This document shows positions 22,006-34,180 of a stretch of DNA of 64,000 nt, in pieces. The stretch's first letter is position 1; each line of letters starts with the position of its first letter. Source of the DNA: Cryptomeria japonica (Eukaryota; Streptophyta; Pinopsida; Cupressales; Cupressaceae); NCBI RefSeq assembly GCF_030272615.1, contig NC_081405.1, positions 311,257,235 through 311,321,234 of the forward strand, given 5' to 3'. Position numbers and translations under genes: made by a program. Below the pieces are notes generated by a model that searched no databases, was not told the origin of the DNA, and was given only the letters and a program-made list of their open reading frames with translations.

Positions 22006-23526
22006 CTCCAAGCTACTCTTTGAGATATTCAAAAGTTTCCTTAGGCAAAGGCTTAGTAAAGATATCTGCAATCTACTCTTTAGTATTCACATAAACTAAT
22101 TTCACTTCTTTTGCTTCAACATTCTCTTTCAGAAAATTGAATTTGATAGAAACATGTTTAGTTTTAGAGTGAAATACTGGATTCTTTGATATATCAATTG
22201 CTACCATAATATCACAGTAAATTATTATACATTCTTTGCATTTTACCTTTATGTCCTTCAACATTTGCTTAATCCATAATACCTATGTACAATTAGTTGC
22301 TGCTGCAATATATTCTAATTCTGCTGTTGATAATGATGTGCAACTTTGTTTCTTGCTCAACCATGAAATTAATCTGCTACCAAGAAAAAATGCTCCGCTA
22401 GTGGTGCTCTTTCTGTCATCTACATCTCGTGCCCAATTTGCATTTGTGTATGCACATAAATAAAAATTTTCATCTTTAGGATACCATAAACCAAGATTTG
22501 TTATGCCTTGTAGGTACCGGAAAATCCTTTTCACTGCTGATTCATGATTTTCCTTAGGATTACTCTAAAATCTTGAAACAATACATACTGCATTCATAAT
22601 ATCAGGTCTTGTTTGTGTTAAATATGGTAAACCTCCAATCTTAGATTTATATCTTGTTGGATTAACATGTGCTGATTCATCCTTCAATGATAGTTTATCA
22701 GTTGTAGTCATAGGAGTACTTACCAGTTTAGAGTTTTCCATACCAAATTTATTTAGTAGTTCTTTCAAGTACTTTGATTGATTGATTTATGAGTATATCT
22801 TTATCAATTTGTGTAATATACAATCCTAAAAAGAATTTTATCTCCCCAATCATAGACATTTCAAATTCTTCCTGCATCTTATTAGAAAAGTCTTTACACA
22901 ATCCTTCTTCTCCTCCAAAAATGATATCATCAACAAAAACTTCAATAACCAAGATGTCATCATTAGTCACTTTGTAATATAAGTTGCTGTCAACATTACC
23001 TTTAGTGTAACCAAGCTTCAAAAGATATTTGTCCAATCTAGCATACCAATCTCTAGGAGCTTTCCTTAACTTGCAAACTATAGCTAGAATTGAGGTTCTT
23101 GTGTGTTGCAAAAGCTAGAAATAATCTGACTGCCTCAATTCTAGCTACTGGTGCAAAGGTTTCATTGTAGTCAATTCCTTCTTTCTGTGAATATCCCTTA
23201 CACACTAATCTTTCTTTTTTTCTGATTACCTTACCATCTTCATTAAGTTTATTTCTAAATACCCATTTAGTTCCAATTATATTTTTGTTTCTAGGTCGGG
23301 GAACCAATGTCCATGTGTTATTCTTTTCAATTTGTTCCAATTCATCTTCCATAGCTTTAATCCAATGTTTATCTTCACATGCTTCATTAATAGTTGTTGG
23401 TTCAATTGGACAAATTAAACATACCTCTTCATTTTCCAGTCTTCCTCTAGTCATTACACCTTGATACTTATTCCCAATTATCTGATTTTCAGAGTGATTC
23501 AATCTTACATACCTGGGTGTATTCAC
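22006..23526 (-). pseudogene. E reverse transcriptase (internally deleted) and RNase H
   Basis: RT begins with AMEDELEQIEKNNTW and KWVFRNKLNEDGK. After VRLFLAFATHKN the sequence jumps to CKLRKAPRDWY near 23050-23075. The [11 protein letters not shown] block, which carries the first catalytic Asp, is therefore missing and the frame shifts. The Asp pair survives as VFVDDIIFGGEE (about 22910-22945). RNase H (22768 to about 22010) has YTNANWARDVDD where YTDADWAGD is usual, so two conserved acidic residues are now Asn. A stop near 22563 separates its halves. Confidence 0.88.
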
Positions 23527-26028
23527 TTCTTGCTATTCTTCAGTCATTGTGGAATTCTTAGATGATGTCGGTGTGACTGGATCAACATTCTGTACTGATG
23601 TACTCATTGTAGGTTCATTTATGATTATCTCAACTCCTGATTCAGAGTCCATAGACCTTGAATTACCTCTAAACTGTTCATCAATCTTCACATTTGCACT
23701 CTCAAATATTTTCTGCAATCTCTTATTAAAACATCTATATGCCTTGCTCTTAGATGAATAACCAAGAAATATTCCTTCATCACTTCTAGGATCAAATTTT
23801 CCAATATAATCATCTCTCCTAATATAGCATTTGCTTCCAAATATTCTAAAATATTTAAGAGTAGGAGTATTACCAAATCATAGTTCATGAGGGGTCTTAC
23901 CGGTTTCACCTTTGATGTGAACTCTATTGAATGTGTAAATAACTGTATTCACTACTTCTCTCCAATATACATGAGGTAGGTTTTCTTCTGATATCATGCT
24001 TCTAGATGCATCCTAAATAGTTCTGTTCTTCCTTTCCACAACTCCATTCTGCTGGGGTGTCCAAGGTGCAGATAATTGTCTTTTGATTCCATTCACTTCA
24101 CATAATGTATTAAATTCGTTAGATGCAAATTCACCTCCTTGATCCGATCTCAAACATTTGATTTTCTTTCCAGTTTCATTCTCTATCATTACCTTAAATA
24201 GTTTGAATTTCCCAAAAGCTTATGATTTCTCCCTAAGAAAAGTAACCCAACACATTCTAGAATAATCATCAATGATTAGCATAAAATATCTATCTCCTTG
24301 TAAACTTCTAGTTCTTGCTGGTCCACATAAATCAATATGAATTAAGTCAAGAGCATTATTAGATTTCTTTGGAATACTCTTAAAAGTTGCTCTAACTTTC
24401 TTTCCAAATTGACATTCCTTACATACCAGATTGTGAGGTTTTATAATCTTAGGTAAATCCCTTACTACCTTAGTAGTACTGATTTTCACAATGCAATCAA
24501 AATTTACATGACAAAGTCTTTTATGCCATAACCAAATTTCATCAATATGTGCAATCAAGCATGTCTTCTCATTGTTATTCAAATGAAAGATATTACCTTT
24601 GGTCTGATTATCGGTTGCAATTTCCAAACCAGTTCTATTCATGATTTTGCATTTACCATTCTTAAATTGTAACTGAAATCCCTTTTCAACTAATTGACCA
24701 ACACTCAAAAGATTATGCTTCAAACCTTCAACATAATAAATGTTGTTATTATTGTGCTTACCATCAAAACATATAGTGACTTTTCCTCTGATCAAAAAAG
24801 CTTTATCATCCCCAAATCTTACTAGACCTCCATTGTATTCTTGAAAGATTAAGAATTTACTTTTATCACCAATCATATGATGTGAACATCCGGAATAAAT
24901 GATCCATTCACCCTTTTCTTCAATTTTAGCTGCCAGGGCTTGCTCTACCGGTTGAATAGTAGGTGTTGGTTGATCTTCTATTATTGCAACAAAATCCCAT
25001 CCATTGTCTACCGGTTCCTCATCAGAATCATCAGCAACTCCTTCGTCAACATAGTAACATGATTTGTCTCTATTCTTCTTAAATCTGTATCTCTGATATT
25101 CAGGGTTAGGTTTATATGTTCTTTTAGCTTCTTCTTTCAATCTTGCATGTCTGCTACGACACCTAGATGCCATATGATCAATTTTATTGAAGTTAAAACA
25201 TTTAAATGGTGCTTTACCTTCATACTTACTTCCAACTGGACCTTTAGGCATTTTCCTTGCAAATAGTGCTTCAAGCTCTTCAAGTTCTTCATTATCTCTT
25301 CTGATTTCTTCAAGTTCTCTAGCATAGAGTGCTTTCCAATCAGATTTTTTAGATGATGATGATGATGCTACAGATGATGATGCTTTGAAAGCCAAATCTG
25401 TCTTAATTGTAGCAACATGACCAAATTCCTCAAGTTCAAAAGCTGAAAGTTTTTCGACCAAAGTATCTCTAGATACTAATGTATTAGGCATTGTTCTTAA
25501 TTCATTAATAGCAGTTACTTTCATTTTGTATGCTGGTGGAAATTCTCTTAAAACTTTAGAAACAATTTTATCTTCACTTAAGGATCCTCCACAACATTGT
25601 ATACCCAAAACAATTTCATTAACTCTTTCCATAAAAGCAGAAATCCTTTCAACTTCTTCCATTTTTAGATTTTCATACCTAACCCGAAAGTATTCCAGTT
25701 TTGCAATTTTGATAGTGGTATCACCTTCATTCAATGTCTCAAATTTATCCTGAATAGCTTTAGCAGTAGACCGGTTTGATAATCCCATGATTTGCTGATC
25801 TGACAATGCGCTCAAAAGTGCTTCTCTTGCTTTGCAATCATTCTCCTGATCTTTAGCTAATGTAAGTGGATTAGGTTGACTCTGTGTAGGACCAACATAG
25901 ACATTATTTTTAACATCCCATATGTATTTTCCAATGCAATTCAAATGTGTCTCCATTATGATCTTCCATATACCATAGTTAGTTCCATCAAGCTTCAGAC
26001 TGTCCTTCCTAAAATAGTTAGTTTCCAT
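23527..26028 (-). pseudogene. E Gag, protease and integrase
   Basis: A 602-codon stretch (26028-24220) runs without a stop; the rest to 23527 has a few. The start METNYFRKDSLKLDG lies just inside the primer site. Domains in order: copia capsid (residues 1-200), a knuckle with its second Cys changed to Phe (CFNFNKIDHMASRC, about 275), protease with IIYSGCSHHM, where the catalytic Asp of DSG is Tyr (about 380), integrase head WHKRLCH and CKEC (about 505-545), and core HIDLCGP. RSDQGGEF and NGVVERKN follow near 24140-24155 and 24030-24050. The linker to RT contains GYSSKSKAYRCFN. Confidence 0.92.
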
Positions 26029-26070
26029 AGAATCTCCTCAAGCTGTTAAACTTCTGTAAAAAGAGGACTT

Positions 26071-26083
26071 AGCTTTGATACCA
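26071..26083 (-). other. Primer binding site of E
   Basis: The minus strand reads TGGTATCAAAGCT, next to the 5' LTR. It matches the initiator-Met site with minor changes. Confidence 0.85.
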
Positions 26084-26085
26084 AT

Positions 26086-27175
26086 TGTTAGGACCCAGAG
26101 GAAACTAAGAGGGGGGGGGGTGAATCAGTTGTCTATTAATTTCAACCCAAATATAACTTAACCAAATTTAATGCATAATACCGTTAAACCAAACTTAATG
26201 TCGATAGACAGTTTAACAGTTAATAACAATACCGGTAAAGTTTAATGGATGAAATAAAAAGATAAATACCATCCACAACACATAACATAGATGTTTGTAA
26301 GTGGAAACCCTGTAAGGGGAAAAACCACGGTGGGAATACTTACCCACAATCAGATGATACTACTGCAGATAGTATGTGTGTACAAATGGGGTCTGCACAT
26401 GCAGAAAGGCCAACTGCCTAGAGCTCACTGCTTAATCACAAGATGAGAGTCACACTGACTACAATTGGATGGTTAGATCCAATGATAATGTACTACTCAA
26501 AATAGTATCTTCATATGCTAGATTCAATACTGGTTAAGCTCTGATTGTCTTCTTCATACCTTCCTTGAATCTTCAAATGATGTCTGCGTGTATAGCTTTG
26601 CTTATACTGAATATCGAAACCTTGTAATACCTTACTGCATTCCTTTCACACCTTGCATTAATATCACAAATGAGATCTTACATATATACCAAAACCTAAG
26701 ACTAAATGTGTAGATTGGCTCACTAAGAATATTACAATTAAATAAATTACAAATGAATAAATATGCGATGCATCATGTCAGTTCAATGCATTTACAATAA
26801 TAACCAATCAATAAGACATCTCTATAACGTGCCGTGCTGATCTGGAATAGATAACGTTTGCTGGTCCATAAACTAGACCTATTTTCCTGTAACAACAAAT
26901 ATACAAACTGGATTAGACCAATAACCAAATCACCAAACCAAGTGTCCAAACAATGTCTTTGACATAGCCAAGTAATCTCCAGACGATAACAGATCAACCT
27001 TAGTGCCGGTGAACAATATAACCTGCCGGTGAACCAGATACCGGTGACTATGCATAAGTCATTGAACATGCTGGTGAACATAACCAAAGATCTTTAGTGC
27101 TGATAAGTGTTCACAAGTGTTGACAGGTGTTGAAATCAATGACAAAAACAATGCAATGCATCCATAATACCAACA
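26086..27175 (-). repeat. 5' LTR of E
   Basis: On the + strand it begins TGTTAGGACCCAGAGGAAAC and ends AATACCAACA. A TATATAT box lies near 26685-26695 on the element strand, where a promoter would be expected. Confidence 0.9.
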
Positions 27176-27278
27176 ACAATTGCTAAGGGGGAGTATATGT
27201 CATGAAGTCAAATTTTGTTTTGCACACTTAGTTGACAATTTTTTTCTAAGTGTTTCCATCAATGCCAAAGGGAGAGAA
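27176..27278 (+). other. Element A 3' leader with polypurine tract
   Basis: This is the rest of A's 3' untranslated region after E. It has two purine tracts: GCTAAGGGGGAG near 27182 and CCAAAGGGAGAGAA at 27265-27278, the latter directly before the 3' LTR. Confidence 0.75.
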
Positions 27279-28456
27279 TGTTGGCATTTGACTGAACCGG
27301 TAAACATTGTTGTTGATATGCAACTGGTAAATGATTGATTAGTGAATATGATGAAGAGATTGAGATTCATGCTTAAAGAATAAGTTTTGTGTTGTCATTT
27401 ATGGAAACAATGTTTTTGTAGTCATCTAAGTCTTGAAAGCCAACCGGTAAGGTATAACTAGTACAAAAGATAGTTTGACTGAGAATTAGTAATTAGGACT
27501 TCAACCCATAAACAATGAATAAAGTTGCAATCAAGAAATCGATATAGGTGATTCTTGAAGAGTTGGATGATGCGGTTTCAAAGCAGTGTTGAAGACAAAT
27601 ATTTGGAGATATGTTCATGACCACATTGATAGGTTCAATAGGATGATTGAGTTTTGTTATACAGAGAAGACAAACTGGAAGAACACTTGATTGGTAGTGA
27701 TATCACTTAAATTGGTAAATCGACACAAGATTTGTTTTGTTTTTAATTTCTTATGTCGGTGGCCGACATAAGTAAAGTATGGAATGTAAGTTTGTCTAGA
27801 TTTATTGAACCTAGTAAATTGTTCCAAGGTTGTAGCCGACTAATAGTGAATGCTTAGAAAAAGTGTGATGAGATATGAAGTCAGTGTGTGTAAGTGTATG
27901 AGATTATTAGTGAATGATGCGAATGTGATTGTGCGGTGATTAGAGAAGATCTGTAATGAAGTGTTTTTGAAGTTTTGCAGATTTGAAGCGGATCTTATTA
28001 GACACAAAAGGTGTTACATGAAGATCTTTTGACTATTATTTTCCTAGCAGTTTATAGTAGTAAAATCCCCTAATTGGGTAGGTCCTAACATGCCTTAAAC
28101 TGTAAATCCCCTAACAGGGTAGCTCTATATCAAAGTTCTAAATCCTCTTGCGAGGTTGATCCTAATAGGTCAAATCTCCTAATAGAGCTTAGCTGTAAGA
28201 CCTTAACCGGTCAAGATTTCTATTATGCAAATAGTGAATCTTGTGGGTACCAACTCCCACCGTGGTTTTTCCCTTTTGGATTTTCCATGTATAAATCTCT
28301 TGTGTTATGTGGAATTTGTTTTATTGGGAATTATCTTATGTGGTGATATTTATTTTATGCTTATTATGTTTTAAGTTGTTGAAGGTGGTGATCAAATTCA
28401 TATTGTTTTTTCTTGCTCTGATTCACCCCCCATCTCAGTGCCTTATAAGTTCATCA
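27279..28456 (+). repeat. 3' LTR of element A
   Basis: It begins TGTTGGCATTTGACTGAACC and ends AAGTTCATCA. The C-tract CACCCCCCATCTCAGTG lies near its end. It pairs with 3694-4913. The target duplication AAATC follows at 28457-28461. Confidence 0.88.
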
Positions 28457-28461
28457 AAATC

Positions 28462-29022
28462 TATACCCTGAACAAGTGAAACTGTGCACAATCACTCATG
28501 CATACTTCACACACGACCAAACATATCAAAAATAGCCATATTAATTAGTCTAATATATCCACAACTCCAATTTAAGTCTTCATCATGTTGGCTACAAGAA
28601 AACGTCATATAGAATGAAACATCTACAAAAGTCAACTCAATCCAAACATGCAGACCAAAAAAAATTGTCCACACACTTCCCACATGTCGGCTCATCATCC
28701 TTGAACACACAAACAACCACCAAAATCTATCCACAAGATATGCACATCGAAATTTGAATATCCACACGTTACTGTTCTTACCAAAAACATGTCTACCGAA
28801 TCTTCCAACTTACACAAAACTCAACACCAGAGGTTACAAACCTAAATGAGGCATAACACATGTCCATAATGCATCATCAAGATCTACAAAGAAAAATACT
28901 CAACTAAAATAATCTTCTAACCAAAATATTGTACACTCCGTCAGATACACTGTTCTTACCAGACTTCACCAATCTTCAAACTATCTTCCGGAATGAATGA
29001 ATCATGATCTGTGGATGCCAAA
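28462..29022 (-). repeat. 5' LTR of element B, second part
   Basis: It continues the LTR broken at 3693; the two parts together give about 1.06 kb, the usual size here. The outer end is not sharp: GATGCCAAAT near 29014-29023 resembles the GCCAACA ends of other LTRs. Beyond it, + strand knuckle sequence of element C begins. Confidence 0.5.
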
Positions 29023-29391
29023 TCTAATATGAGTTGCCATAAATGCAAAAATATCAACATACATGTTGTGTCTCTTGCCAACAATTATTTGAATGAAAAT
29101 TTTCATTATTGCAATAAGTTTGGACATAAGGCTAGTGAATGTAGAAGCATAATGAATATAAATAGAAATGTCCGATCTTTCAATGGATATTACTATGTTT
29201 GCAATGGATATGGGCACAAAGTTGTTGAATGTAGGATGAATAAGAACTTTAGAAGATATGTGAATGAGAGCATGATGTAGAGTGGTTCAATTTTCTATAA
29301 TTGTATTGTTGTTGGGCATATTGCAAAATTTTGTAATGGGAAAAAGCACAAAACTATGTTGCGTTTCAAGCCAACTTATCAACACAAGTAA
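29011..29391 (+). pseudogene. ORF1 fragment of element C: CCHC knuckles
   Basis: An open stretch 29011-29280 followed by a stop and more of the same frame. Knuckle-like units: CHKCKN with its second half lost, YCNKFGHKASEC, YVCNGYGHKVVEC, and after the stop FYNCIVVGHIAKFC. The last closely matches HIAKFC of element A's third knuckle. The coiled-coil part is missing; it should lie left of B and outside the window. The first few codons may come from the B junction, so the start is artificial. Confidence 0.65.
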
Positions 29392-30600
29392 ATTTAAGTA
29401 AATATAACTAATAATCAATTTTAGTCAAACATATGGTCTATAGAGATTCATTATAGCTATATTATATATGGACCACAACTTTTCCAATTGGAATTGTCTA
29501 CTAAATGTATATTTTATACCACTTTAGGTTTAATTACCATTTTTTTTTTTTGAAAAAATCCATGTTTCAACAACTCCTACTCTTATAAATAATTTTTTTT
29601 TTTAAATGTAAAAAATATCCTTTTATAGATCTAAACATGAATTTTCCAAAATATATATCTTTAAATATTTTAATTATTTTTTATATTTTATATTTTATGT
29701 TTATTGAAAGTAGGTCATCAACACTAAAATATAGGGTTGATTATCTTGTAAAGGAAAAATACTAAAATTTATTTAAATTTTTTGAAAAAAATAAATACAT
29801 TAGAGAAAAGTGTCTATATCAAGATGATATAATTTTTTTCTAATTTGGATAAATAATTAAGATAAAAGGTGACGCCAAATGGAAAGAGTTCAGTATACAC
29901 AACTTTTCAAATTTATTAAAATATATATACATAAAAAATAGTTAAAAATATATTTTTGCCCTAAAGTTTCAAGTTATCAATATACACAAAAAAATTGAAG
30001 AAAACAAGAAATCATTTTTACTATATAAAGTGTGTGCCTCGTGTAACTTCAATTTCAACATTTTATCAACAACTAAATTATAGTGTTTACTTTATAAGAA
30101 AGTATATTCAAATAATTTTTTTAATTTTTTGAAAAATTACAAACATAAAATATACAAAAAATATACATTTTATTATTTTACATCATTTCAAAATTCAAAA
30201 CATATATTTCATTTTGTATTGATTCAATTTAAAAATTTGAATTAGCATTGGCCATTTCCTTTATTAAATTGTGACACAACTTTGTGCTTTTACCCAAAAG
30301 CAGTAAAGGAAAGATTGTTGGTCTAGAAAGGGTAGTGGGCTCTAAAGGAAAAGGAAAGTCATCATGGGCGAAGAAATCATAAGAGACACTCATAGTGATG
30401 GGTCTGAGGGTGAGCGTTAATGAATTTTTTTTTTAATCCCTCTTGGTTTGGTGTTGGGTTTCCTCTTAGCATGGCATATGTGTGTGGAGATTTTTTGGAG
30501 GTTTTGAGCATAACTTGCAGTTTGGATGTGATTTCTGATGACTCAACAAATAGTGTATCAACTTTTTAAAAACCTAATTTGTCAGTATTTATTTTGATCA
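29392..30600. other. AT-rich non-coding stretch in element C
   Basis: Mostly A/T with homopolymer runs (29540-29600, 30115-30240) and no usable frame. It lies where the 0.5-kb ORF1-ORF2 spacer of A and B would be, but is twice as long. It may hold an unrecognised insertion or an old degraded region. I see no LTR, hairpin or gene in it. Confidence 0.45.
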
Positions 30601-31985
30601 TTTGTGCACTTGCGATTTGGGAAGTGAAGAAGAGTGATAGAGAGAGATCGAGCGAAAGTGTGAGGACAGATTCCCGAGCAGTGATTTGACAGAATGGAAA
30701 AATTGTAAGTATCAATGATAAACTTAGACTTGAATATGAATTGAAACCCTCCATTCCATTTGATGTAGATGAGGTTGGAACATTTTCTTGTATTGATGAT
30801 CGTGTTATTCATAAGGAAAATTTTTGTCACTACATTCATGTTAATATAGAAGAGTATGATCATGAGAAGCTTAGATCTTTTAGGTAGAATTATTTGGTTG
30901 ACGTTTCACAGAGGTTGAAGAGTGGATTTGACAATCTAGGGCTCAAGGGTTTAGATACTTGGAACTATTTTTTGATGATTAATGATGAAGAGGTTTTAAG
31001 AATTGTTCTTAGTAGAATTCATGAGAAATTTATCTGGTTTGATAAATTGTATTTGATTTTGAAGGAATTATTAAAAATTGTGATAGGATTATGTGAGACC
31101 AGAGAAGTACCTATGCTCAAATCTGTAAAGAATGTTGAAGTTAATCGTTTGAACAGAGTGATTTCAGATAGAAGAGCTTTGAGAATTGATAATATTAGAG
31201 ATGTGGATGCTAGGTATGTAACAATGATTGGATATCATACAAAATCTAATACAGGAACATAGAGGGTTCTTGTGAATCCACTAGAGTGCATGTGGTGTAT
31301 AGGATGGTTAATGAGAATGCAAAATATGATCTGTCCCAGATTCTATGATTGTAATTGATAGACAACTTCAAAATTTCAAAGAGTGAGATGTATCCATTCC
31401 TGTATGGTTCTCTAATTGTCTATTTAGTTTTCTATTTTGTGAATGCTTTTCCTAGTGTAGAAAATGTTGCATGGAGAAGTGGTATGACTATTGGGTCACA
31501 GATTAGAGGTTACTTTGATGGATTGGATGATTGCTCAAAAATGTTTAGAAATTTCTTTGAGAAGATTAGAAGTGTTTTGATTTTGAGGAATTAGATTCCT
31601 CCTAAGGTTATAGACTTGTTTGAGAATGATATTGTATTTCTATTAGATAAATATAATTGCTTTTTGGAAGTTGTGGTTTTGAGAGTTTCTTGGATAACCT
31701 CATTATCCTATGAAGTGTTCAAAGATGAATGCATGAGTTTAGCAGAAAAGCTATTGAAAATTTGAAAGGATCTGAATGTAGAAATGTTTGGAACAAAAGA
31801 AGAGATTATAGGAAGGTTAGGGGTGATGAAGATTGAGAAAAGGGCAAGGAAAACAAGAAACCTATTTGTATAGGGTTCTGTCTCTAGTTATAAAACCTAG
31901 AAAAGTGGGAAAAGGGTTTCAAAGAAGAAGGACATTGAGCTAGTGACTATTGACAGTGATGATGAAGAAGAAGAGACAAAGGTTT

Positions 31986-33301
31986 TTCTGGATATTGCTG
32001 CTACTAGGATATGTTTTTGTTATTGATGTCAACATATTCCTATGTTCTAGTATTTCGGTGATTGCAAAGGATTGATCTAGATGGTTTATCTGTTTGGTAT
32101 GCTGAATCAACTAGAGATACTTGATTCAGTTCTGGTTTCATGGTGCTTTGTGGTGATCTTATGGAGCTGTGTGGTCTGGTATGAAGATTGGTGTTTTAGT
32201 GTTCAGTATTGCAGGTTGCAATGTTTGATTTGTTGTGCTCCGAAATTATTATATCTTGAGTTGCAGATTTGAGAGAGTGTTTGGGATGTTCATGTGTGTG
32301 TACAATTCAGATGGTTCATGATTGGTGCTCCACAAGTTATCCTTCCACTTTGTAGTTGTTGTTGTTGAGTGTTCTTGAGTGTCAGTGTGTTGATTGATGA
32401 AGATTTGAATAAGTGGTGTTGGTGCAACTATTGTGGATGGTTCTAATTTGATTGTTGGTGTTTCCTATATGTGTCCTATTTGTTTTGGTGGTCAACATTG
32501 ATCATTGTCCATGTTATTGAGGATCTTATGGGTCCAGTGATGTTGTTCATGTTATGCAACATTTCGAGTGGTTTAGCATGTTGCTGATGATCTTGGCATG
32601 TTGTTTGGCCATGTTGCATGTTCAAGGATTTAATTTGGGTCCATGATATGTCCTTGGTGGCATTGTATTGGTCTGATGGTTGATCTTTATACCGTGTGAT
32701 GTAGTTTTGTAATTAGGTCTTATGTGTTGAGTCAACCTTGTTGATGATTTGTATAAATAGGTGTCATATTCATGTAATCTAGATATTGGTGAAGTGTCTA
32801 CATTATACGAGAGTTTTTTATGTGCAAACAAGAAAATTGATCTTTTGGTGAAGTATTGAGAAGAGATTGAAGTGTTGTAGAGCAGACAAATGAGATTAAC
32901 TGGAATTGTTATCAAGCATTAGGAGATACTATTATTTCACTTCATGTAATCCAGATTGTTGTCCAATCTTTGTAAGGCAATGAGCCTTCCTTGGGTTGTA
33001 GTCATTTGTTGTTTTGAGCAATGAGATCTAGGCCGTGTTCCTAAATACATGTGCATTCCCCATTGTAATATTTTCACATACTACTGCAGAGTATCATCTT
33101 ATTGTGGGTAGGTTCCCGATGTGGTTTTTCCCTTAATCAAGTTTTCCATGTCAAAATCTTGGTGTTATGTGTTTTTCTGTTATTGTGCTTATCTTTGTTG
33201 TTGATGTAGTTGATTGGATTTGAAGTTGTGCTAATTGTTTAATTCGATGAAATTTGATTCACCACCCCCCTCTCATTTTTCCTTCATTGTTATTGCCGAC
33301 A
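31986..33301 (+). repeat. Solo LTR S2 (family of element F)
   Basis: 1,316 bases aligning with the 5' LTR of F (36068-37715). The start has decayed (TTCTGGATATTG for TGTTGGATATTG) and the end is TATTGCCGACA. It is flanked by GGTTT (31981-31985) and GGTTG (33302-33306), a 4-of-5 duplication. C-tract CACCACCCCCCTCTC lies near the end. No internal region remains. Confidence 0.85.
32752..32760 (+). promoter_or_regulatory. TATA box in solo LTR S2
   Basis: TATAAATAG, conserved as TATAAATAGG at 36844 in the F LTR. The position, about 60 percent into the LTR, suits the U3/R boundary. Confidence 0.5.
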
Positions 33302-34180
33302 GGTTGAACAAAAAGTTTCTGATAGTGAGGAAGTAGAAAAGGTTTAGAAAGATTCTGATGAGGTGAATGATGATGATGAGATTACGAAAGATAAGGTTCT
33401 TGAAATGATTAGGAATCTTGGTGGAGTGTAGGCTGTTGTTAATTCATATCACAATCATGGATCTTATGAGTAGGATGTTATTGAAAAGGAATTTGTGAAT
33501 TACTTAGTTTAGAGTAATTTAGTTGCTACTGATGTTGCTGATCATCTTCCGAAGGAGCTCGTAGAGATACTTGTAGAGAGAATGGCTGAAGAAAATGACA
33601 ATGGTTCTAAGAAGGATTTACTGAAATGAATTATCAAGAGAAGATGATAGCAAAATACAAGAAAGCACATTAGGTGCTAATCCTTAATTTAAAAAATTTC
33701 AAGAAATCAATGGAGGTGGCTGAAATGTTGTACAAATTATGTTTGAGGTGACTTGGCGCCACAAAAGAATTCAAGGAAAAAAATGATTCTAATTGAGTCT
33801 TAGCTAGTTGAAATGACTAAGAATTATAAAGTTTATATAGATATATATGGTAAGGGAAAAGATAAGGCTCAAGAATCACATGATTAGTTAGCTCTAAGGA
33901 GACAAAGGGATGAGTAAATGAGGTTGTTTGGAGAACTACAAGCTGACATGGAATTGAAACTTTCTTCCTATTCAATACTGTTAGTTGATGCATAGATTGT
34001 TAAGAAGGATGTTAAAAATATAAATTCTCTTGATGATGCTATGAACAAATGCATTTACTATGGATGTTAAAGTAGGATTCTACATGCTGTTACTTGTGCC
34101 TGGAATGCTTCAGTGACCAGGTTGAAGAAACAGTTCAAAGATATTTGGTTGGGTAATTCTCAATGATTTTGTGTTATGTG

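Larger units (their letters stand above)
20512..27175 (-). mobile_element. Element E: full-length Ty1/copia retrotransposon inserted in A
   Basis: 6.66 kb with two LTRs of 1090 bp each (20512-21601 and 26086-27175), a primer site, a polypurine tract and one gag-pol on the minus strand. The equal LTR lengths and a 602-codon intact stretch make it the best preserved copia here. It is still dead: the protease catalytic Asp is changed and part of RT is missing. The flanking five bases (GCAGT and ACAAT) do not form an exact duplication. Confidence 0.92.
3694..28456 (+). mobile_element. Element A: pol-less two-ORF LTR retrotransposon, split by two copia insertions
   Basis: Two direct LTRs (3694-4913 and 27279-28456) are flanked by AAATC on both sides (3689-3693 and 28457-28461). 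Inside are an initiator-Met primer site, ORF1 (coiled coil, CCHC), ORF2, and a purine tract before the 3' LTR. With N2 (8926-19001) and E (20512-27175) removed, A is about 8.0 kb. No polymerase domain is found between the LTRs outside the nested elements. A therefore fits the large non-autonomous class (LARD), though it keeps two coding regions. The 5' LTR now starts TATTGG instead of TGTTGG. Confidence 0.88.
30670..34175 (+). pseudogene. ORF2 of element C (unknown protein), split by solo LTR S2
   Basis: Recognisable from NGKIVSINDKL near 30695. Conserved blocks: RVIHKENFCHYIH (about 30800-30840), VLRIVLSRIHEKFIWFD (about 30993-31043), EVPMLKSVKNVEV (about 31107-31143) and RRALRIDNIRDVDARYV (about 31170-31222). 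These align with ORF2 of A, B and I. A basic and acidic linker (about 31800-31985) ends in DDEEEETKV, where S2 is inserted; VEQKVSDSEEVEKV continues after it at 33303. The end is not clear but lies near 34170. Stops are frequent, so this is the most decayed copy. Confidence 0.65.
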
